Shown piece after piece: positions 1-10,528 of a stretch of 64,000 nt of DNA. A program made the position numbers and the translations under genes. The notes below the pieces were generated by a model. That model saw only the letters and a program-made list of their open reading frames with translations, had not been told where the DNA came from and searched no databases. Numbering within the stretch: the stretch's first letter is position 1; every line of letters starts with the position of its first letter. This stretch comes from Hyphodiscus hymeniophilus. Lineage: Eukaryota; Ascomycota; Leotiomycetes; Helotiales; Hyphodiscaceae. Location of the stretch: the NCBI GenBank assembly GCA_016508695.1, contig VNKQ01000006.1, forward strand, positions 558,001 to 622,000. The letters are read 5' to 3'.

Positions 1-272
1 GGAAGGGAATATGCATAAGGGAGGCGGCATGCCAAGAAACCACAGCCATGGGCAAGGCTGCTACAGTAGGTTACTCACTCTCAAGCTATGTGAGCCTCCC
101 ACACCGTACCAAACGAACCTGAGATTATATATCGAATCATGTTTCCCCAAGCAGCGACACAACATCTCACAGGTGCTCCTCTCAATTTCCATATCTTCGT
201 TGAAAGGTGGAAAGGTTGTGACTTGTCGCTGCTCCTTATTTCCTCCACTGTGGTCAATCTTAACGAAGCAAG

Positions 273-1599
273 ATGACCATATTCGGTAAAATCTTCATTG
301 CAGGTTGTGCATTGCTCTCAGCACTTGTACGATGCCATGAAACTCAAGATAAATTCTTTCGAAGAGACTCCGCATTTGTCGAACGAGTTGGAGCTCAATT
401 TGAAGCACAGCTCTTTCTCAGAAACGAGTCCGAGCAGACATATCACACGCCTTTCAATCCGTTCCTTGACAGCCGATCGCTCCTCAAATCATGGATGGGA
501 AAGCGCCAGGAAACGTGTGTTGATTCCGGCTACTCACCGTGCACCGGTACAGACTTCTTCAGTCCATCCTCGGGTTTTGGCTAAATGTTCACAGATTCAA
601 CTGGTTGCTGCCCTACAGTTGGATATGGCTGTTGTCCACTGGGGTGCTGCCCGACAGGCAAGACTTGTTGTACTAACTCAAACACTTGCGCCGATCCAGG
701 TGATGTCTGCTGTGAGGGCGACTACACTTGCCCCAGTGGATGGAATTGCTGCACTCAAGGCACCTGCTTTCCTGATGGTGGACAATGCTGCAGTACAGGA
801 TTCTATTGTACAGCAGGCAACGTGTGCGTACTCGTAAATGGGGCACAAAAGTGCTGCACTGAGTATGTCTTTTCCCTGGACGTGCAACCCTTACTACCAG
901 ATCTCCTTGGATTTCGTTGAACCCGAAATGCTAACGTGTAATTCAAGCAACTACTGCACTGCTCATGTATCCGGCACAGTAACCATCTCGGCCCCCTCCC
1001 TCCCCACAAACACTGACAGCGCACTCGGCATCGCCCCACCGGCAACGACCGCAGTGCCCACTCAAGCTAGTTTATCAGTAATTTTCACCTACTATTACTA
1101 CACCATAACTTATTACTACATATCTTGGTACTGGACTCTCTACCTCGAAGAAAGTACCTCCACATACGCCACGATTACGACTTTTACCACGATCTCCATC
1201 TATGATACCGACTCCAACGCCGCGTATTCAAGCTTTCTGGACGTGAGCGAGACCTTGACTTTAAGTACACCCGAGGCCGCGAGTACGCTGAGCCCGTTGC
1301 CTGAGGATACTGCGGCTGCGAGCTCAAACAGTCCACAGACGGCCGGGGGCGGAATCGGAGCCACGGCGAGCTTGTCACAGCCGGTGCCCTCGAAGGCAAG
1401 TACGAGCAGAAGCGATACGAGCCTGCGTGCGGGTTCCGAGCCCTCGTCGACGACAGGGTCGTCAAGTGAAGCTAGCTCGACATCACAAGCCGAGGGGAGT
1501 GGAGCGACGAGGTTGAAGGCGATGTGGGGCGCGAGTTGGGGCTTTGCTGGGCTTGTGGGGTTGTGGATTATCGCTGGTGGGTTGTTGATTCGGCTTTGA
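273..1599 (+). CDS. Cys-rich GPI-type cell-surface protein
   Basis: Three exons are inferred: 273-546, 595-862 and 948-1599, giving about 397 aa. Both introns are GT-AG: 48 nt with a CTAAA branch-like site, and 85 nt with CTAAC. The joins keep phase and remove the TAA at 582. The N-terminus is a signal peptide (MTIFGKIFIAGCALLSALV). After about 90 residues comes a domain dense in paired cysteines (CCPTVGYGCCPLGCCPTGK and similar) to about residue 180, then a Ser/Thr-rich stalk and a hydrophobic C-terminus (GFAGLVGLWIIAGGLLIRL) typical of a GPI-attachment signal. The likely role is a wall- or membrane-bound surface protein. The Cys pattern loosely recalls granulin/knottin modules, but I do not recognise a named family. 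The layout is clear; the function is unknown. Confidence 0.8.
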
Positions 1600-1990
1600 A
1601 TTAACTTCGAAACTGGAGGTTGGATCTTCTATGCTATCACTTGACCTTTGCTTGTTGGAAACCTTTGATTAAATTTTGGAATTTTTATGTATTACAATAA
1701 TATTAGGAAGCATAAATTACGTGACCTGGATCGTAGCTTCACTATCTTACGTCGCCAAGAGAAATGAAACGCGGGTTGGTTTTCTTCTATTGGCTCAATG
1801 AGTGAATGCCTTCACTTCAGGTTGTCAGCGGGCCGGGGTTTCACTCAATCAAGGATGAGCCAGAATGAGCTAAAACAGCAAGTGTGCAAGCTGTTTGGGA
1901 TTTATTCACTGAATTTTATTATGTACCTCAAACGCGCCATTACCAGTAATTTTAATGGATTAGAACTCATTTTCAGATGTTCTACCCTCG
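1600..1990. other. Convergent intergenic region
   Basis: This lies between two gene 3' ends. It holds AT-rich presumed 3' untranslated sequence and no gene that I can support. Confidence 0.6.
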
Positions 1991-3466
1991 TCAATTGTAA
2001 GGGAAAGGATCTGGCAGGGTAGCGGGGGTGTCTTTCCTCAGATTATCCGTGATGAGATGCTCGAATGTTGAAGAATAAGAGACACGAGGAGTTAAGGTGT
2101 CCATGCCCCAAAGCTCTTGCAAGAAACCCAGAATGGATGTATGAGTGTACTCCCCGCCTTTGTTGGTTCCCTTGTGCTCAATAACTCCCTTTCCAACCCA
2201 AGGAGAGATCAAGAGGGTAGGGACACGAACACCAAGACGCTTGAAGTTGAATGTGGCGTTCTTTCCATCTTGCGCCACCTCAGTATATGTCAAGGCGTCT
2301 CCAGCTGGAACATTGACTGGTGGCGGGACGTGGTCTCCGAAACCTCCGTGCTCGTCAAATGTCAAAATGAAGAGAGTTTCTTCCCATTGTGGGGAATTAC
2401 GAAGAGCCTCGTAGATTCCCTTGATGAAGCTCTCGCCAAGAGTGATTGGAGAGGGCGGATGGAAAGACTGGTATGAGCAGCACTCGGGATTGAGGTAAGT
2501 GAATTGAGGGAGCGTGCCAGCTTTAGCATCAGCATAGAACTGCTCCAATGGTTTAATATTCGTCTTGTACGCTCCAGATGTTTTGGTCCACTCATAGAAA
2601 GCAGCATCTGGGTTGAAACCGTTCACGGGAATAGTATCGGTCATGGCAGCGGTGGTGGAGTTCTGGTAGTTCATCCACGTGACGTTGTACTCGGAAAGCT
2701 GTTGGAAGACGGATCGCTGTGGTAGAGCATATTCCAGGAAACCAATATCATTCTGCCCATGGCCGTGCGAGGTTCCGGAAGTAAGATACGCTCGGTTGGG
2801 GTTAGTTGGGCCTGGAACGGAAGCAAACCAGCGGTCGAAAAGCACGAAGTTCTCTGCCATAGTGCCAAACACACGGATTTGTTCTTGAGTATAGTAATTG
2901 ATGGCTTCGGCAGCACGTGTTTTGTTGAGAGTTTTGAACGAGACGGACTGTTCTGTGACAAAACCGCGCATGTTCTCCCATTCAATCAATTCGTCCGCAA
3001 GGAATTCGCTCGGATGGAAAGTGCTGAACACTGAGAAAGTCATTACCGATCTCCTTCAGTCAGACTGGCTACTTACATTGCATGTTGACACCTGTAATGC
3101 TGTGATTCGGGTCATCAGGCGCAACGTCGTTGGCACGAGGTCCGGCACAAACATCGTCATGCTGTCTTGGGTCCGATGCATTCCTATCAATGTGTCAGTG
3201 GTGCAGCAGATGTGATACAGGTGGATTTCTCACATGGAGTTACAGTAGTTGGTGTGTAGTAGTCCATTGATGGATGGGTTGTAGCTCAACCCACCAGCGA
3301 AAGTATCGAATGATCGATTCTCCTCCACGAGAACGACAACGTTCTTGATCTTGTCCTTCCACGATGAGCCATGGCCATGGCCATGGTTCTGAATGTTGGG
3401 GCCTGATGGAGCAGCCAGCGCAAGGCTGGACAAGGCTGCAACCGTGGCGATCTTGATTCCAACCAT
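1991..3466 (-). CDS. Secreted phospholipase C / phosphoesterase
   Basis: Exons read on the minus strand are 3466-3234, 3183-3077 and 3030-1991, giving 459 aa. The introns are 50 and 46 nt, GT-AG and phase-consistent. The signal peptide starts MVGIKIATVAALSSLALAA. The product belongs to the bacterial/fungal PLC phosphoesterase family (Pfam Phosphoesterase, PF04185): it has the N-terminal metal-site motif ENRSFD, the HDDVCAGPR segment, and the C-terminal DEHGGFGDHVPPP and ISPWVGKGVI blocks. The length fits the fungal secreted phosphatidylglycerol-specific PLC group. It probably hydrolyses phospholipids or phosphate esters outside the cell, in phosphate scavenging or host interaction. The exact substrate cannot be read from sequence. 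Confidence 0.9.
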
Positions 3467-3522
3467 CTTTCAATGCTTCGATTCCGGTGCGGCTCTCAAA
3501 ACAATTGAGGTTTCATCTGCCA

Positions 3523-3529
3523 CTATATA
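3523..3529 (-). promoter_or_regulatory. TATA-like box for the phospholipase gene
   Basis: TATATAG on the minus strand lies about 57 bp upstream of the ATG at 3466. It is a plausible core promoter element by position only. Confidence 0.35.
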
Positions 3530-5090
3530 CCTCCCCCGCTGCCAATGAAGCTCTGACTAGATCGGTTCCTCCGATGCACGTGTGGACGGTGATAGGCCGA
3601 AGGATGCGTGAAGAACAAGATGACTTCCAGGCGGCGCCATGAGTTTGCATGAACCGTTCCTTCGGGCACTCGAGAAACCCGGCAGCGACAGAAGATGCGC
3701 CATGGTTCATGGGAGAGTGACCTTGAAAACCAAGAGTCTGCCATGCGTCTGTCTAGGGACCTTCCCAATCTTGAGAAGCTTTCTGCAGGAGTCTCGCAAC
3801 ATGTGCTTCGCATTGACAGCTCACTGGCTGCTGGGCTACGAGGTGAGGCGGCATACGGTACATGCTGGTATCTTCGATCCAAGCGGATCAAGCTGCTTGG
3901 TTCATGGCTGCTTTTAGATGCCGGATGACCAGGACGTTGTGCATCTTGAGGCCCCTTGTGCCTGTTGATCAACAAAAAAGTAACTTGTCTGGCAGATATG
4001 TAGCTGGGAAGAGAGGTTCTGCAGACCGTTGTCAAGGATTGGAAGTCCGTGGCAAGCGAGGTTTCTCACCCACTCGAAACCGTTTATCCCCCACGTGCTC
4101 GGTGCTTCGCGATGTGCCGACGCCAGTTGGTAATGCCTCTTTCTTCATCGTATGATTGGGCTGTAGTATGGACTTGATGTCCGATATTCAGAGCCGCGGG
4201 TATAGTTAAGGTGAGGCAATGAAAAATGATGGCAGCCAAAAGATGGAACAACAATTATTTGGAAGCAGCTCAACCACGTTCTACTGACCGATGAATTCGT
4301 CTCATTCCATTGGCAAACTCCGAAGTCACGATTACAAGGCATGCACCTGAAGCTTCGCAGATCCGAAATACCATTATCTGAGAAGATGAGAAGTGGCCTT
4401 CTCACGTGATTGCATAACTTTCATCAAGCAGTTGGTGAACTCCCGATAGAAAGAGACGGCAATTCCCTTGAACAATGCGCTCATGAACCCCACTTTGACG
4501 AAAGCACGTTCAGTTTCCAGTGAAAAGAGGGGTGTTGCCAGTGCGCTCGAAGACGAAGTGACCAAAAGGCTCCGGTAACTCCATATACGAATCAATGAAA
4601 GCGAGGCCCAATGCTCTAGTATCTTTGTCCGCCAGTCTCCAGCTTCTCATGAACGAATCATTCCCACATCAGTCAATTGCTAGGTACGTTCGTAATGCTG
4701 GACGACAACCTGATAGTACTGCGTTAGCGACGAAGACAAGGGTCTCCGGCTACGACGTCGACGTCCAAGTGGATCTGAATGTTTACAAATGGTTGCCAGA
4801 TACAATTTGCATCAAGTAACATGACTTAATTATGTGGACTATCTGGAAGTGCCATTGCAGTGTTGTAAACCTGCAACACGTTTGACTATTCCGGACGCCA
4901 TCATAGAGACAGTAGTGAATCTGTAAACTGAAATTTGACAGCCAGAAGATCAAATACGGTAATCTTTGCCTTTGTGTAGCAGGTTACTCCCTGCTTGAAA
5001 TTGGAAGAATCAGACTACGGAATACATCAACTCTTTTCATGATGTCTAGGTGCAAAGTTCTGCGATTGGCAGCCTTTCATCAATCTCTTT

Positions 5091-5170
5091 CCTGCTTCTT
5101 ACTTCCTGCTTCTTACTTCCTGCTTCTTACTTCCTGCTTCTTACTTCCTGCTTCTTACTTCCTGCTTCTT
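5091..5170. repeat. 14-bp minisatellite, about 5.7 copies
   Basis: The unit CCTGCTTCTTACTT is repeated five times without change from 5091, followed by a sixth 10-base partial copy. The one strand is pure pyrimidine-rich. Identical copies point to recent slippage or expansion. Confidence 0.95.
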
Positions 5171-6002
5171 GATTCACGACTGCTCTGTAAGGTGGAAAAC
5201 TTGCTCACAAATCTTGTTTCGATTCCCATGCATGCTCGCAGTGAGGTGAGTGGATTCACCATCACAGCAGAACTGGTTACTGACCTGGTCAGCATAGTAA
5301 TACCATAAAACCATTTACTCAAATTCGGATGGCAATCCATAGTCCGCGTTTCTCTTGTATCACTCCTACATTCAGTCGCCAGGACCCAAAGCCGTTATTT
5401 ACTCAACGGTGGCCGTTATTTACTTCCTAGCATTGAGTAAGCTACAAAGGTAGATTTACGGAAGTTCAGGAAAATTATCATTCAACAACCATTCAGATAC
5501 ACAGTCAACGCAAATCTTTACAACAAAGACATTGATGTACCTGAGACTGCACCAAGGCAGACGATGTGATTTTGGAAATTATGGCAAGGCCAATGAGCTT
5601 TTATTTATTTTGAAAATACGGTACGCAAAGAGGCTTGGTAATGAGTCCAGCAACGCGATGGCAGAGCACTTACTTTGTCACTTAACTACAGTGCAACAAG
5701 GATATGATCAAGTGGCAGCTTGAATCGCCATTCAATCAAGTAATCAGACGAGCCAAATTTGTCGAAAACACATAGGACCTCATTATCATGCATAAGGTTT
5801 GTCGGAAATTGGCAACGCATGATTGTGCGAGTGCTTGAAAGTGCTGTGAGCAACATTGAACTCATGGTGACTTTAGATAGCATATACTTTGCGCCACTCT
5901 TCTTCACATCTCAACTTAAGCTAATCTAAAAAATGAAAACATGAGACCTACTGAGAAGCTCCCAAGCCGCACCATTAGGCCTCCACTTCAACTTCGTCCA
6001 AC

Positions 6003-7046
6003 TCATCTTTCAATATGGTCGGATGGTCCTTTCTTCGTTCTCACATTCATTCTTACTTTTGGTGCATATGCTAACTCGAGGGGCGAAATGTCGTTAGGGT
6101 GTTTCTTGTGATGCTCCGCTTCAGCTTCAGCTTCAACAATACTAATGTCGCTCTCCTTCACTTCAACGTGTTTAGACTTCTCTTTCATCACCTCTAGCGT
6201 TCTCTCGTGTTCTTTGATCTAAATACTCCCCCGTCTCGTGTACAATTGTGACTGCCTCTTCACCGTTCTTAGTTCCACACTCAGTGATTTTCTCTGCCTC
6301 GACGCCATCCCGACCATTTTTTATTTCTGCTCTCTCAACTTCTTCCGTAGCTTTCTCGACTGCCGCACTACTTTCCTCCTTAACATCCATCATTACAACA
6401 ATTTCTCGAATTCTTCAACAGATGGGTTTTCCTCTGTGATTTCCAAATTCTCGATTTTGTCCAAAATTACTTCCTCACCTTTTGCCTTTGTCTGTAAACC
6501 ATTCAAAGTCACCTCAATGTGCTGCCTAACCACCTCCCACGCCTCCCTCATGTCGTGGAAATGTGGATCCTCGACTTCTTTGTGGTGATGATGGTGTATT
6601 GGTTCGAAAGCTGAGAACATCAACGGTCTCCCAATAGAGTGATGTCCATGGTGATGATGGCGTCTTTCTTTCTCATCCGAGGACGAACCAGAGTGGGAGG
6701 ACCGTGACCCGTGTTCGTGTTTATGATGCGAGTGATGTGTGGAATCGTCCCTTTCGTGCGAGGTGTACGAAGGATGTGCGATACTGTCCAGTCGACCACA
6801 AATGAGCGCGAGCTGCGTTGTGTAGTTTTTGAGCTCTGCCTGCGCTTCTTCGCCCACAGCCACATCTTCTTTCCCGGCACATTGGGTTGCTATCATTGAT
6901 GGGCCATCAAAGAGTGACGTTTGGAGGAGGTCGAGCTGCGTGTGGATGGAACCACAATGTCGATTGGTTTTGATGTCTCCGCATAACGTCCAGGCCGTCG
7001 AAAGGGAGCTCATCAGAGGCTCGGTGAGAGCTGCGATGTGCGCCAT
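6003..7046 (-). CDS. His-rich, Glu-rich protein of unknown function (frame unresolved)
   Basis: A minus-strand frame from 7046 to 6393 encodes 217 aa starting MAHIAALTEPLMSSL. It has a helical N-terminal region, then His clusters (RRHHHHGHH, IHHHHHKE) between about residues 105 and 160, then an acidic helical segment ending EEFEKLL. Two further charged, coding-like frames follow: 6393-6172 (a different frame, Glu/Lys/Ala-rich) and 6191-6003 (back in the first frame). Together they look like one gene that continues to about 6003 but is interrupted twice. A 60-nt GT-AG intron (donor GTTGAA within PSVEE, acceptor GCGGCAG) would join the first two frames in phase, but it has weak signals. I found no good join for the last step. 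It may be an unmodelled multi-exon gene or a decayed one. I do not recognise the family. Confidence 0.5.
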
Positions 7047-9346
7047 CTTTTGGAAGTTGGAGGAGTTCTGGCTATAGTCTCTGAAATTTCAATCTTGTGT
7101 TTGCGATGCGATCAAATGCCTCCATTCTTTTTCTATGTCTGCTGCTTGGATGGACAGCTCCAATTGTCTTTTTCGGGCTCCAAGCAAGTGGTGTGATTCT
7201 CTGCTCTTTGGCGAGTGCGGGCGTTGTCAGCCTCTTCATTGTCAATCCAGAAGTTCGCATCCTGTATCTGCCGATTAATCCTTCATCAGTTCTGATAGCA
7301 AGAATATAAATAAGATTTGATATGGCAAGCCACAGATTTTTTTTGTTTGGTGAGACTGTCTACAACAGCATAGGACAGATAGAAGAGGGATTCTTGTTTG
7401 TCCTCGATTGTGGCTGGTGAGCAAGCAAATCAATGCGGAAGAGCCATTCAATCCCTGCCCAGTGCGAGAGGCTGTGGAAGATCTTGACACCCACGAGCTG
7501 CATGCGTTGCTGGCATGCAAAGGGGCTGTTGGGTGCCAATCACGCATCCCCGACTCCCAGCTGCATGCGGCCCCGGATTCAGAAGCCAGACAACCTACCT
7601 CACCGGTTACAGCTCACCAAGAAGGGAAGTCGGGGGAACACAAGAAGTGGTGGTTGCAGAGCGCCTGGTAGAAAGGAAGAAGTATAGAATTTTGGATTGT
7701 TGCATCCGGGAGTTGAGGAGTGATGAACGACTGGTGGGAATGGAGGATCATCCCTAAGCTGATCGTCTCGTATCCGCAAGCCCGTTATTTTACCCCACAG
7801 CGGGCTAAGACCACAGGTCGCATCGTGGCTTCTGTCTGTGAGTGGTCCGCACGACACTTCCAGCATCATTGACCACACATTTACACTTACACTTACACAT
7901 GCACATACGACCACAACACCTCGTCTTGCCATCACCAGAGAGAATTGTTTAACCTAGCAACCGTGTTTCGATCTTTGACTAATGTGAGAGCCTCTTTCCG
8001 GGGGAGACAATGGTTGAGACGACTCGAAAGTGGAAAATGGACAGGGAGAAAATCCGGAACACTCGGTCAGAAGCACCCATATATACCCATAAATCCTCAG
8101 GATTCCACGGAGACTTGGCCAGTGTCTGGAACCACCGATGAGATCGATTTCGAATATCAAAGACTACACTACTTTCAAGCCTGGGCTGGAGAGGTCTGGA
8201 CAATATCACGGCATGGGACCGACCTCGGGTGAGTTGAGTGTACGATGCTTCGTACATCCTCAACCATCACCAAGCGCAACACCCTCGTAACACTCCTTTC
8301 CCCTGTCTCTTAGCCCTCTTGGCCACTTCGTGAGGCGTCGATCTTTCGGCCATACATACATCATCCCTGCGGTTTCCCCGCTGTTGAGTTTCTACCTTCA
8401 CTTTCTCAAAAGCACCGAAGCTAACATCAGCATGCAATTCCTTGTGGCTACTGCAAAAGTACGGCGACGATTCCCAATGCACACAAGGGCGTTTGCGTAC
8501 TATGAAAAGGCTTGACGTCTATGATCGTCTTTGTCTCTCTGGAGGTCTCACTATCCTGTCCCACTTGACGCCACGCCGTTCCAATACTAGCACATACCAA
8601 CCTCCTGGCATTTCCACCATCAAGCACCAGATGCTCCAGAAGCACCGCAAGCACGCAAACCAATTTGCACTCCGCACTCTGGAGCTCTACACCCTGCTAC
8701 CTTAACGGCTCATGCTCATACCCAGTATGTGCATGAGATGGCGCAAGTTGGCGGAAGTTGTGACCCCGCCTCTGCCCGCCTATCAGCCCCCTCCCAACCA
8801 CCGACGCCATGGCAAAATGGAATCCACCCGCGAACATCACCACATTCTCCTCCTTACTTCGTTCGTTCCCAAACAACAGCCACCCCAATTCTTTGTTAGA
8901 ACGCACCCAACCGACGCAAAGCTGCGAGTCAGGGGGAATTCCAATTGGACCGGACCTTCGTATATGACGAAAATACATTTGACCGGCTGGAACGTGCTTC
9001 TATTTCCCAGAGATTTGAGGTTTCCTGGTGTCAATTCAACTGTGTGCATCTCACCCCGCTCTTCTCAACGCCGTCATCGTCTGCTGCTTTCATGCCCTCA
9101 CACCCTCTTTTTCTCTATTTCCAATTCATGTGTTTGTTTACAAGTGTATCTGCCAGAAGCTAGTGTAGGAGACTAGGTACCCTACGCAGTTGGACCACCT
9201 ACATAAAGTCCGTCCTGCCTCCTGCTTCTGGTTCACTTGGTCACGACCAATATTACGACAAACCCTTGCTTCTAACCTTCCAGTCAATTGTCATTCGCTT
9301 TCTCTTGACTATCTCTTAAACCTATTTGCTTGTTCACTCGCTTAAC
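7047..9346. other. Long intergenic region upstream of the PIR gene
   Basis: About 2.3 kb between divergent genes. It contains CT-rich and CA-rich stretches (for example TTACAC repeats near 7880-7898) and pyrimidine tracts near 9060-9120, usual in fungal promoters and leaders. No open frame here has a recognisable product. Confidence 0.5.
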
Positions 9347-10528
9347 ATGCAGACCACATTCGCTCTCGCCGCAGCTTTGGCTGGCGTTGCATTCGCTACG
9401 TCCCCTACTGGTTCTGCTCCAGCTGGTTTCGTTACTACCTACCCAAGCGCTTTCCAAATCACCGCCGTCAATACCACAATTGTCACTGCAAAGCGCGATG
9501 TCGAAAAGGTATGTGAACGAACCATGAAACCTTTGCTGCTCACTGACATGAAACAGCGAGATGCATGCCCGACTTCCGACGGTGCTCTGATTATTACTCT
9601 CAAGGACGGAGTGCTCACCGACCAGACCGGACGTATCGCCGACATCGTGGCCAACTACCAATTCCAATTTGACCCAGCACCTGGTCAGGCCGATTACATC
9701 TACAACAGTGGATTCTCTGTTGGGAGCAACGGCTCCCTTGCTCTCGGCTCATCTGCTGTCTTCTACAGATGCTTGAGCGGCACATTCTACAACTTGTATG
9801 ATCGTAACTGGGCCCCTCAATGCGAGCCTATCTTGATCGAGGTCCTACCATGTGGCGAAGGCTCCCCTGGTCAAGTCACTCAAGGTACCGATGGCCAACC
9901 TGCTGCTACAGGCGTCGCTACAGTTCTGCCAGATGGCCAGCCTCAAGTAACAACGGTCATCCCCATCACAGTCATTTCAGACGGGCAACCTCAACTTCCC
10001 ACTGGAGTGATTTCCCAGCTGGGAGATGGACAGCCTCAAGCACCCACAGCTACGGCTGCTCCTATTTCAGTCATCAGTGATGGACAACCTCAAGCACCCA
10101 CTGCAGTCCCCGCCCCAATTTCAGTCATCAGTGATGGACAACCTCAAGCACCCACTGCAGTCCCCGCCCCAATTTCGGTCATCAGCGATGGACAACCTCA
10201 AGCACCCACTGCAGTCCCCGCCCCGATCTCAGTTATCAGCGACGGACAGCCTCAAGCACCTACGGCTACAGCTGCACCCGTCCCCATCTCGGTCATCAGT
10301 GACGGACAACCTCAAGCACCTACGGCTACAGCTGCACCCGTCCCCATCTCGGTCATCAGTGATGGTCAACCTCAAGCCCCAACAACCATGGCATCAGCCA
10401 CCGTTTCTTCTAATGGTACTATCGCAAGTTCAACCCCAAGTCAAGTCATTACGAATGGCGGAAATGCTGTCGCTGCTGGCTCCAGCTTTATGGCGATCGT
10501 GGTTGGCCTCGTTGCTGCTCTCATGTAA
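9347..10528 (+). CDS. PIR-type cell-wall protein with internal repeats
   Basis: Exons are 9347-9508 and 9557-10528. The 48-nt GT-AG intron is a multiple of three and has no stop, so an unspliced reading is also open. Splicing gives KRDVEKRDACPTSDGALI, with KR sites suited to Kex2 processing. An in-frame ATG at 9326 exists, but 9347 starts directly at the signal peptide (MQTTFALAAALAGVAFA). The N-terminal half is the PIR Cys domain: DGALIITLKDGVLTDQTGR, NYQFQFD, and RCLSGTFYNLYDRNW followed by QCEP and VLPC. The C-terminal half holds ten DGQP units of the PIR type (SVISDGQPQAPT). The tail ends in a short hydrophobic stretch (FMAIVVGLVAALM) that resembles a GPI signal. PIR proteins are linked covalently to beta-1,3-glucan through the repeat Gln. 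Confidence 0.93.
   Translation: MQTTFALAAALAGVAFATSPTGSAPAGFVTTYPSAFQITAVNTTIVTAKRDVEKVCERTMKPLLLTDMKQRDACPTSDGALIITLKDGVLTDQTGRIADIVANYQFQFDPAPGQADYIYNSGFSVGSNGSLALGSSAVFYRCLSGTFYNLYDRNWAPQCEPILIEVLPCGEGSPGQVTQGTDGQPAATGVATVLPDGQPQVTTVIPITVISDGQPQLPTGVISQLGDGQPQAPTATAAPISVISDGQPQAPTAVPAPISVISDGQPQAPTAVPAPISVISDGQPQAPTAVPAPISVISDGQPQAPTATAAPVPISVISDGQPQAPTATAAPVPISVISDGQPQAPTTMASATVSSNGTIASSTPSQVITNGGNAVAAGSSFMAIVVGLVAALM
9890..10385 (+). repeat. Tandem 45-60 bp PIR repeats
   Basis: There are ten DGQP-containing units. Units 4 to 10 are near-identical at DNA level with 54- and 60-bp periods: APTAVPAPISVISDGQPQ three times, and APTATAAPVPISVIS twice. Copy number is likely to vary between strains. 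Confidence 0.9.

Larger units (their letters stand above)
3467..6002. other. Long gene-poor region
   Basis: About 2.5 kb without a gene I can support. It has many short overlapping frames on both strands, including one of 170 codons on the minus strand at 3523-4035, but none shows a conserved motif or a credible start. A 14-bp minisatellite lies at 5091-5170. Confidence 0.5.

Noticed and set aside
3523..4035. A 170-codon minus-strand frame
   Set aside because: Ser/Arg-rich, no domain, no signal, and rival frames on the other strand; composition looks random.
5091..5170. CRISPR-like array
   Set aside because: The repeats are contiguous without spacers, and the genome is eukaryotic; it is a minisatellite.
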